Assembly (NCBI RefSeq): GCF_048569485.1
Contig: NC_134354.1
Span: 333,949,643-334,013,642 of the forward strand
Length of the DNA stretch: 64,000 bases
Source: Anomaloglossus baeobatrachus
Taxonomy: Eukaryota > Chordata > Amphibia > Anura > Aromobatidae
Direction of reading: 5' to 3'
The position numbers and the translations under genes were made by a program. Positions 56,128-64,000 of the stretch are shown here, in pieces (position 1 is the stretch's first letter; each line of letters begins with the position of its first letter). The notes under the pieces are model-generated. The model searched no databases. It saw nothing but the letters and a program-made list of their open reading frames with translations, and had not been told where the DNA came from.

Positions 56128-57023
56128 TTAGACACCACGGGGTTCACGCCATGAGCAGTTTCAATGTAACTCCGTCCTAGAAGACGTGGGTCTATTTTTG
56201 TAAATTCTATTTCCTATAGCAGGTTACTCAGATCCTGAAGTTTCCAGTTGTCTTTGTTAGTTATGCTTAGGAAGGATTGCAGTCTCTTAAATAGGACACA
56301 TTCTATGGCTTCAGAGCTGCTGTAGGTTTGTTCCAGTCTCTCCCATGCTGCAATAAGACCTGCATCTGAATAGTCCACATGAATTGCTATTATAGTCTTA
56401 ATGCGTTCTGCTGATTCTTGGCCTAACTAGTTAATCAAATCCAGTTGTTCCTTGGCAGTGAGATTAAGGTCTTGGATTACTGCTTCAAAGGTTGACGTTC
56501 ATGCTCAATAATTCTCAGCACGATCATCAAACTTCAAGAGACTGATATCTATTAACTCTCTGCGAATCATGTATCTGGCAAAGTCAGACATGTCTAATCG
56601 CCTGGTCATAGTTGCAGGATTAACTTGGGGTATCCCTGGGGAATATAAATTCTTTAGTTTATATGACTGTGACGTGTCAAGACGAAATGATGTGGCATGA
56701 GGGTTAAACTTCGGTTAAGCCTCTAGAAAGTCTGCTGATTGTAGCCTAAATAGTTGGTTTATGCTGGAAGTTACCTTGTCAGTAGTAGGTGGCGATATCC
56801 TTTGGCTTGCTGTCATATCAATGTGGTAGATTGGAGGTGGCACTTGTATGGATGGTAATTGCCTTAGTACTTAGTAAGTGGGGCAATCAGCTGGGTCTTC
56901 CACTTCTCCTGGAATGAGGCAGTGCAGATCAGCATCTTGACCTAGTGCTTGCTCAAGAACCTTTAGTTTAGCAAGGGATGCTGCTTCTTCCCTTTCATTG
57001 TGGAGAATCTTTCATTGAGATTC

Positions 57024-58222
57024 TGTGACGCCCTGGACCCCAGGGGTCACAGTACACTAACAACACACACACACGCTCCCTCCCCCGGCCAGGTACATCA
57101 GTCAAACAAAATCCTTGTTGCCTCCCTCCAGGGTCTGATGTCCACACCAGGTGGGGTGGAGCCAGGCGGTTGGCCCCACCCACCGAGGAGTTCACAGGCC
57201 TGGAGGCGGGAAAAAGTCAGTTAGTTGAAGTTGGAGTTGAAGTTGAGAGGTGGAAGTGAGAGGAGCAAAAACTGTGCATGTCTGGGTTGGAGCCCAGGCA
57301 CGATCAGCAAGGTCGGCAGACGGTGGTGGCCGTCTGCAGGAGTTGGTGGAGGTCAGCAGAACCGTAGGACTGGGGTCGGGCGGTGGCCCGCCGCTACCGA
57401 ACCTGGGAGCAGATTGAAGCCAAGCACCAAGGCAGGGTACTCAGACCCCGACTAGGCTAGGAGCCGCCGTAAAGGTCAAATTCACTGATTGCGGTCTGGA
57501 CCTCTGGGGTTCATTCCCAAACAAGTTCCGTCAAAAGGCAACAGCCCAACCCGTCTGGATAAGAGCCATCGCCAAGGGCCAGAGATCCAAGGGCCAGCGC
57601 CTGCGGTCAAAACGGGCTCTCCCGACACGTACACGCCGGGGAGCGGACTACCCGTGGGAAGCCATAGGAGTCAAACACATACACACAGGTGCAGGGAAAC
57701 GACAGCCACCATCAACCCGTCCGGGGAGAGTGAAAACACCGCAGCCGACTGTGGGCCCCGTCCATCCAGCCGTTTGGTTTACCAGAGACTCTGTCCTTCT
57801 GTGTCTGAGTAAGTACAACAGTGCCATCCGGCACCGCGCTGCATCGCAACCTTGCACCCGCGCCCACGCTGCCTCCCCGCATCCGGCCCCTGCACCTGCA
57901 CCTATACCTTCCCTCCCCAACCGGGGCCCCGGGACCAACAGCCCCTACCCACGGAGGGGCCAACACCTCAGCTGCTGTCCGCCATCGCTCCCGGGAACCC
58001 CCGTCACCAGCAGCGGTGGTGCCCAACCATCACCACAACCTCGTGGGTGACGTCACGACCGACATCCCACCACAAACCTCCCCTTTTCACTCATGGGCGA
58101 GGAGGCGCTGCTCGAGCCCCCGGGTCCGGCCCCGTGCTCAAGCCACCGAGGCACAGCAGCACCGGACCCGAGCGCCAGCGATTCCCAGGCGAGCGGCGTT
58201 CCCAACCCCTCCACCCGCGACA
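57024..58222 (+). mobile_element. Solo LTR, 1199 bp
   Basis: Begins TGTGACGCCCTGGACCCCAG and ends CCACCCGCGACA, a TG..CA pair, with ATTC duplicated on both sides (57020-57023, 58223-58226). Very GC- and CCC-rich in its second half. A CA run is at 57063-57073. The internal part of the parent element is absent, consistent with LTR-LTR recombination. Open frames of up to 167 codons inside are composition artefacts. The retroelement family is not identified. Confidence 0.7.
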
Positions 58223-58294
58223 ATTCCATCTCTGCTTCCTGCCTTTTAAACTGGGTTTCTATGTCTGCTTCCTTCTTAGCAAAGGAGCCTCTAA

Positions 58295-59154
58295 AGCTGG
58301 GTTCACACATAGCGACAACGACATCGCTGTTACGTCACCATTTTCTGTGACGTAACATCGACCTTGTAAGTCGCTGTTATGATCGCTGCTTAGGTGTCAA
58401 ACACAGCGACGCAGCAGCGATCATAACGTCGCTACATGTGCAGAGAGCAGGGAGCCGCGCACACTGCTTAGGCCTGGCTCCTTGCTCTCCTAGCTACAAT
58501 ACACATCGGGTTAATTAACCCGATGTGTACTGCAGCTACATGTCACAGTGCAGAGAGCAGGGAGCCGCGCACACTGCTTAGCGCTGGCTCCTTGCTCTCC
58601 TAGCTACAGTACACATCGGGTTAATTAACCCGATGTGTACTGCAGCTTCATGTCACAGTGCAGAGAGCAGGGAGCCGCGCACACTGCTTAGCGCTGGCTC
58701 CTTGCTCTCCTAGCTACAGTACACATCGGGTTAATTAACCCGATGTGTCCTGCAGCAACATGTGCAGAGAGCAGGAGCCGGCACTACCAGCAAGAGCGGC
58801 GGAGGCTGGTAACGAAGGTAAATATCGGGTAACCAGGGAAAGGTCTTCCCTTGGTTACCCGATGTTTACAGTGGTTACAGCTTTCCGCAGCTGCCAGACG
58901 CCGGCTCCTGCTCCCTGCTCGCTTCATTTCGTCGCTCTCTCGCTGTCACACACAGCGATGTGTGCTTCACAGCGGGAGAGTGTCGACGAAAAAATGAAGC
59001 AGGACATTCAGCAACGAGCAACGACCTCACTGCAGGGGCCAGCTCGTTGCTGGATGTCACACACAGCGACAGCGACGGGACGTCGCTGCAACGTCACAGA
59101 AAATGGTGACGTAGCAGTGACGTCGTTGTCGTCGTCGCTGTGTGTGACACCACC
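58295..59154. mobile_element. MITE with palindrome-bearing tandem array
   Basis: Begins AGCTGGGTTCACACATAGCG after TAA (58292-58294) and ends CGCTGTGTGTGACACCACC before TTAA (59155-59158). The middle is three ~126-bp units (58440-58760). The right part (GGTAAATATCGGGTAACC, CTCGCTGTCACACACAGCGA) is shared with 47889-49194 though the ends differ. Confidence 0.75.
58440..58760. repeat. Three tandem ~126-bp units with 28-bp TTAATTAA-centred palindromes
   Basis: Each unit has GTGCAGAGAGCAGGGAGCCG, CACACTGCTTAGCGCTGGCT, and ACACATCGGGTTAATTAACC continuing symmetrically to CGATGTGT. Palindromes at about 58502, 58612 and 58723. Confidence 0.9.
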
Positions 59155-59430
59155 TTAACTCTGGCCCTCCTCTACATTTGCATGGATCTACAGTAGCTTG
59201 TCAGATAAGGTTGACTTCCTGGAGTGCCATGATCTGGAAGATTGAGATGAGATTTTGGTCGACATTGCTTGGTGTAACCTGACCTCTTGGAGGTGTGTGA
59301 TGAGAAGTACTGCCTTATCTTAGGCATCTCGGGCACCTTGGGCACCAATGCAGTCTTTATTTGGAGTAGAGTTTTACCTTCAGCAAGCTCTACTGTGGCA
59401 CTGCCCTTGTCCGAGTTACTCAGGATTCAG

Positions 59431-59979
59431 AATATAAACAATGAAGAAATGGGGAGCCAGATGGCATACATGAAGAAAGTAATAACACATACATAGCGTG
59501 CCATGTAGTCTTTTAAGCTGCTTTTATTATAAAGTGCACATAAGTACAGCCTGACAAAGATGGCTAGTGGATTAAAAATCCATAAAAGTGAAAAGATATA
59601 CAAAAATCAGAATAGGAGGTTAGGGGGAAACAGAATCCCATACAGGAGAGGTATACCCACATGTACAGCATAAAGGGTTACATATACAAAGTAGTAAGGA
59701 ACATAGTCCTAATAAATATGAGACCCTTATACTGTATATTGACAATGGTAACTTGTATAATAAATAGGGTTATAAATACAAAATAGTAAGGATCACAGTC
59801 CAAGTTAAAAAAAAAAACCAAAAAAAACCCCAAAACCTCATTTTAACAATAGTAGACAGAGGAGGTCACATCAGGGCCATTCACTTACAAAGAGTATCAG
59901 ATACAAAAAGCATGTGTACAAAAACATTAATAGTGAATAGGCACCTGGAGTCCATACCTACTGTCAAATACCAAGGGTA
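59431..59979. other. Intron 9 sequence, no gene seen
   Basis: A-rich, about 550 bases, with AAAAAAAACCAAAAAAAACC near 59813. Possibly an inverted retroelement tail (TGCTTTTATTATAAAGTGCA). No domain recognised. Confidence 0.35.
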
Positions 59980-61158
59980 CACCAATACTGGAGCATGGGA
60001 CGGATCCTGACACGTGTGAGAGATTTGACGGCCTCTGAAAAGTCCAAAATTATGAGATGTCTTGCAGAGGGATGCAGCAGTATTGAAATTTACAAACTTT
60101 TGAAGCGTGATCACCGAACAATCAAGCGTTTCATGGCAAATAGCCAACAGGGTTGCAAGAAGCGTGTTGGGCAAAAAGGCGCAAAATAACTGCCCATGAA
60201 TTGAGGAAAATCAAGCGTGAAGCTGCCAAGATGCCATTTAACACTAGTTTGGCCATATTTCAGAGCTGCAACGTTACTGGAGTATCAAAAAACACAAGGT
60301 GTGCCATACTCAGGGACATGGCCAAGGTCAGGAAGGCTAAAAACGACCACCTTTGAACAAGAAACATAAGATAAAATGTCAAGACTAGGCCAAGAAATAT
60401 CTTAACACTGATTTTTCAAAGGTTTTATGGACTGATGAAATAAGAGTGACTCTTGATGGGCCAGATGGATGGGCCAGAGGGCAGTAAAGTAAAGGGCAGA
60501 GAGCTCCACTCCGACTCAGACGCTAGCAAGGTGGAGGTGGGGTACTAATATGGGCTGGCATCAAAGATGAACTTGTGGGACCTTTTCGGGTTGAGGATGG
60601 AGTGAAGCTCAACTCCCAGACCTACTGCCAGTTTCTGTAAGACAACTTCTTCAAGCAGTGGTACAGGAAGAAGTCGGTATTGTTCAAGAATAACATGATT
60701 TTCATGCAGGACAATGCTCCATCACATGCATCCAACTACTCCACAGCGTGGCTGGCCAGTAAAGGTCTAAAAGATGAAAAAATAATGACATGGCCCCCTT
60801 GTTCACCTGATCTGAACCCCATAGAGAAACTTTTGTCCATCATAAAATGTGGGATCTACGGAGAGGGAAAACAGTACAGCTCTTGGAACAGTGTCTGGGA
60901 GGCTGTGGTGGCTGCTGCATGCAATGTTGATCGTAAACAGATCAAGCAACTGACAGAATCTATGGATGGTAGGCTGTTGAGTGTCATCAGAAAGAAAGGT
61001 GGCTATATTGGTCACTAATTTTTTGGGCTTTTGTTTTTGCATGTCAGAAATGTTTATTTCTAAATTTTGTGCAGTTATATTGGTTTACCTGCTGAAAATA
61101 AACAAGTGAGATGGGAATATATTTGGTTTTTATTAAGTTGCCTAATAATTCTGCACAG
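59980..61158 (+). mobile_element. Tc1/mariner transposon, 5' end missing, TGCAGAATTATTAGGC family
   Basis: Right end GCCTAATAATTCTGCACAG followed by TA (61159-61160). The matching left repeat is not present before the transposase start, so the copy is truncated or replaced at about 59980. Confidence 0.8.
59995..61018 (+). pseudogene. Tc1/mariner transposase, frameshifted, D-to-E spacing 37
   Basis: N-terminal HTH MGRILTRVRDLTASEKSKIM and SIEIYKLLKRDHRTIKRFMA, then KRKITAHELRKIKREAAKMP and VSKNTRCAILRDMAKVRKAK. Middle at 60370-60620 in decayed frames includes a WTDE-type segment (first Asp; near 60425). C-terminal 60680-61018: FMQDNAPSHASNYSTAWLAS, WPPCSPDLNPIEKLL, ending IRKKGGYIGH. By my count 37 residues lie between the second Asp and the Glu, placing it apart from classic DD34E Tc1. 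At least two frameshifts (near 60180 and 60360-60680) and a stop, so inactive. Confidence 0.85.
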
Positions 61159-61162
61159 TAAT

Positions 61163-61640
61163 ACCGTATTTTTCGGATTATAAGACGCACTTTTCCTCCC
61201 AAAAATTTCGAAGGAAAATGAGGGGTGCGTCTTAAAATCAAAATGTAGCTTACCGGGTGGTGTTTGAGAGGGGTCACCGAAGGCAGGGGCTCTGTGCAGG
61301 GGCCGTGTTCGGTGGCGGAGCTGCTGTGGTTGGCGGCGGCCGGCAGAGCTGATGTGTGCGGCAGCGGAGCTGCTGTGTGCAGCAGTGGCGGCTGGCGGAG
61401 CTGATGTGTGTGGCGGCGGCGGAGCTGGTATGTGCGGCGGTGGCCGACGGAGCTGATGTGTGCGGCGGCCGGCAGAGCTGCTTTGTGCGGCGGCAGATGA
61501 CGCAGCTGATGTGTGTGGCGGCGCCTGGCGGAGCTGCTCTGTGCGGCGGCGGGCGGCGCAGCTGAAGTGTGGCGGCGGCTGCCGGCAAGGTACAGGTAAG
61601 GACTTCAAATAATGGCGCCTTGAATCCGCGTGTACGCAGA
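61163..61640. mobile_element. Second member of the TATAAGACGCAC repeat family, with GGCGGCGG-rich interior
   Basis: ACCGTATTTTTCGGATTATA then AGACGCACTTTTCC, with GGGTGCGTCTTAAAATC as partner. From 61310 to 61570 is a degenerate GCTGATGTGTGCGGCGGC minisatellite of about 40-bp units. Right end unclear. It begins immediately after the Tc1 right TA. Confidence 0.55.
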
Positions 61641-61818
61641 TGGAGCTCTTGGCTCATAAGGCTCAAGAGCTCCATCTGCGCCCCCGCTGCCTCTGGGCGC
61701 CATTTGTTTGAAGCACATCTTCAGAATAACCCTTGCTTCGCCGCCCCACTCACAGAACAGAGCCTGCAGAAAGCAGTACAAGCACGGGGCAGAGCAGATT
61801 TTTTTCTTCTTTGAGCAG

Positions 61819-61820
<2 letters not shown>
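61641..61820. other. Short unique sequence with an inverted pair
   Basis: GCAGATGGAGCTCTTG and CAAGAGCTCCATCTGCG (61637-61682) form a perfect stem. No gene. Confidence 0.4.

Positions 61821-61850
<30 letters not shown>
61821..61850. repeat. (CA)n microsatellite abutting a Tc1 end
   Basis: TATA followed by about 14 CA units running into the CAGTACAG end of the next element. Confidence 0.95.
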
Positions 61851-61853
<3 letters not shown>

Positions 61854-63460
61854 CAGACCAAACGTTTGGACACACCTTCTCATTCAAAGAGTTTTTTTTA
61901 TTTTCATGACTGAAAATTGTAGATTCACATTGAAGGCATCAAAACTATGAATTAACACATGTGGAATGAAATACTTAACAAAAAAGTGTGAAACAACTGA
62001 AAATATGTCTTATGTTCAATGTTCTTTAAAGTAGCCACCTTTTGCTTTGATTACTGGTTTACACACTCTTGGCATTCTCTTAATGAGCTTCAAGAGGTAG
62101 TCACTGGAAATGGTTTTCACTTCACAGGTGTGCCCTGTCAGGATTAATAAGTGGGATTTCTTGCCTTATAAATGTGGTTGGGACCATCAGTGTTGTGTTG
62201 TGCAGAAGTCTGGTGGATACACAGCTGATAGTCTTACTGAATTGGCATTATGGCAAGAAAAAAGCATGTAAGTAAAGAAAAATGAGTGGCCATCATTACT
62301 TTAATAAATGAAGGTCAATCAGTCCGAAAAATTGGTAAAACATTGAAAGTGTCCCCTAGTGCAGTGGCAAAAACCATATGCTACAAAGAAACTGGCTCAC
62401 ATGAGGACCGCCGCAGGAAAGGAAGACCAAGAGTCACCTCTGCTGCGGAGGATAAGTTTATCCGAGTCACCAGCCTCAGAAAGCGCAGGTTAACAGCAGC
62501 TCAGATTAGAGACCAGCTCAATGCCACATAGAGTTCTAGCAGCAGACACATCTCTAGATCAACAGTTAAGAAGAGACTTTGTGCAGCAGGCCTTCATGGT
62601 AAAATAGCTGCTAGGAAACCACTGCTAAGGACAGGCAACAAGCAGAAGAGACTTGTTTGGGCTAAAGAACACAAGGAATGGACATTAGAACAGTGGAAAT
62701 ATGTGCTTTAGTCTGATGACTCCAAATTTGAGATCTTTGGATCCAACCACTGTGTCTTTGTGCGATGCAGAAAAGGTGAACGGATGGACTCTACATGCCT
62801 GGTTCCCACCGTGAAGCATGGATGAGGAGGTGTGATGGTGTGGGGGTGCTTTGCTGGTGACACTGTTGGGGATTTATTCAAAATTGAAGGCATACTGAAT
62901 CAGCATGGCTACCACAGCATCTTGCAGCGGCCTGCTATTCCATCCGATTTGCGTTTAGTTGGACCATCATCTATTTTTCAACAGGACAATGACCCCAAAC
63001 ACACCTCCAGGCTGTGTAAGGGCTATTTGACTAAGAAGGAGAGTGATGGGGTGCTACGCCAGATGACCTGGCCTCCAAAGTCACCAGACCTGAACCCAAT
63101 CGATGGTTTGGGGTGAGCTGGACCGCAGAGTGAAGGCAAAAGCACCAACAAGTGCTAAGCATCTCTGGGAACTCCTTCAACACTGTTGGAAGACAATTTC
63201 CGGTGACTACCTCTTGAAGCTCATCAAGAGAATGCCAAGAGTGTGCAAAGCAGTAATCAAACCAAAAGGTGGCTACTTTCAAGAACCTAGAATATAAGAC
63301 ATATTTTCAGTTATTTCACACTGTTTTGTTAAGTATTTCATTCCACATGTGTTAAATCATAGTTTTGATGCCTTCAATGTGAATCTACAATTTTCAGAGT
63401 CATGAAAATAAAGAAAACTCTTTGAATGAGAAGGTATATCCAAACTTTTGGTCTGTACTG
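61849..63460 (+). mobile_element. Tc1/mariner transposon, CAGTACAGACCAAA family, decayed
   Basis: 1612 bp. Ends CAGTACAGACCAAACGTTTG and CAAACTTTTGGTCTGTACTG, with TCTCATTCAAAGAGTTTT and AAACTCTTTGAATGAGAA inside. Right TA at 63461. At the left the TA is replaced by a CA repeat. Common in fish and frogs. Confidence 0.93.
62249..63297 (+). pseudogene. Tc1/mariner transposase, D-to-E spacing 38, inactivated
   Basis: Start MARKKHVSKEK, then HTH IITLINEGQSVRKIGKTLKV, SPSAVAKTICYKETGSHEDR, GRPRVTS, second HTH RRLTAAQIRDQLNAT. First Asp in SDDSKFEIFG, box GGVMVWGCFAGD, second Asp in IFQQDNDPKHTSRL, then WPPKSPDLNPI and C-terminal LDRRVKAKAPTSAKHLWELL. In-frame stops occur after KEK (62285), after LNAT, before SDDSKF and in VKHG*GG, and two bases are missing at the catalytic Glu codon (about 63104). 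By count 38 residues separate the second Asp and that site. Ends with KGGYFQEPRI. Confidence 0.88.
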
Positions 63461-63461
63461 T

Positions 63462-64000
63462 ATATGTATCTTTATTGTTAAATTGGTGATTCAAATTTTT
63501 ATAATTTTTAATTATTCTTTGTATTTTATTTATTTTTTTGTTTCATTATTTAGTTTTAGTAGACTTGAAGCTGTGATTATTTGGCCGCTTGTTCTATACA
63601 CTGGAATACTGCTCTATAGCAGTATGCAGTCAAATTACGTTCTATCAAACACATCTACATGCTGAGCCTCACAAGAGGACAACGGGTATGTTCACATGAT
63701 GTCTTTTAGATAGCGACTTACCCAAGTGAGTATTTACAGCAGAAGATGCTTCAGGAAATATGTTTTTCCTGAATTTAACTTTTTTTTTTCTTACATCTTT
63801 TATGATGCTTTTTTTGTACAACAGCTTTGTCTATTTTTATTTATTACTGTATGTATAGTAAGCGGGTTCCGTAGTTAAAAAAAAAAAAAAATCTTTATGA
63901 AGTGAAATTTACTTTACTCACTCTGCTCATTTGGGACAAAAAAGTCCAGTGAGCGATTTCCAGTTATCCCTGCGTGTACACGCACACAAGGAGGACACGA
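63462..64000 (+). other. asap3 intron 9 sequence, no gene seen
   Basis: AT-rich with poly-T and poly-A runs (63781, 63878). The expected exon 10 of asap3, leading to the PH domain, is not recognisable here. Confidence 0.4.

Larger units (their letters stand above)
54560..59430 (-). mobile_element. BEL/Pao-type LTR retrotransposon fossil, broken and invaded
   Basis: Minus-strand remnant of a gag and early pol region. The clearest part is a cysteine-rich block (CAIHKMPHQLKECHEL, then ICYKCGTSSDHIAKDC, then IKCIECTSDKH) at about 55060-55260, typical of BEL/Pao proteins. Coiled-coil-like Glu/Lys-rich gag sequence lies on both sides of the solo LTR. Three younger insertions split it: a MITE (55581-56127), a solo LTR (57024-58222) and another MITE (58295-59154). 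LTRs of its own were not found. Broken, with several breaks besides the insertions. Confidence 0.65.

Noticed and set aside
57648-58355. Pro/Ala/Arg-rich frames up to 167 codons
   Set aside because: GC-rich solo LTR and MITE sequence; low complexity, overlapping in several phases.

Overview
This window is intronic and intergenic DNA of a vertebrate, most likely an anuran amphibian. That assignment is inferred from the repeat mix: Tc1/mariner, hAT, PIF/Harbinger-like and piggyBac-like elements, Penelope-like elements with hammerhead-ribozyme motifs, an L1-type LINE, and Ty3/gypsy and BEL/Pao fossils. No prokaryotic features are present.

The one host gene I can support is on the + strand. It is the 5' part of an ASAP-family Arf GTPase-activating protein, best matching ASAP3. 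Nine coding exons (19540-19662, 20937-21009, 26112-26257, 26872-26946, 27026-27075, 50543-50636, 50738-50823, 53504-53579, 53680-53766) join without any frame break into 810 coding bases (270 codons). They cover the N-terminal BAR domain. The PH, ArfGAP, ankyrin and later parts lie beyond base 64000. The exons were found by reading splice sites and family similarity, because no long open frame marks them.

Layout. 1-1903: 3' end of an L1-like LINE. 1904-7435: a Penelope-like element (RT tail plus GIY-YIG endonuclease) split by a 4-kb TTAA-flanked piggyBac-like non-autonomous element with two tandem arrays. 7431-16082: a large hAT-type element with 8-bp target duplications whose left part and flank are tandemly duplicated (3222-bp offset) and which holds minisatellites, MITEs and a probable solo LTR. 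16083-18860: a composite MITE carrying a Penelope-like tail, then another MITE. 18861-27075: upstream region and exons 1-5 of asap3, with a stack of MITEs and a decayed Tc1 in introns 1-3. 27076-50542: the 23.5-kb intron 5, almost wholly repeats: a Harbinger-like element, a hAT full of VNTRs, a broken Ty3/gypsy element, Tc1 elements including one with an intact 345-residue transposase, and a run of abutting MITEs. 50543-53766: exons 6-9. 53767-64000: start of intron 9, with a broken BEL/Pao-type element invaded by a solo LTR and MITEs, and two further Tc1/mariner elements.

The biology is one slowly evolving membrane-remodelling gene whose introns have become nested transposons. The most notable signals are the cryptic asap3 exons, hammerhead-bearing Penelope-like tails with 14-15-bp target duplications (one a head-to-head pair), MITE cores shared under different terminal repeats, and at least four Tc1/mariner lineages with different catalytic D-to-E spacings. 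I did not find an obviously new enzymatic or defence system.
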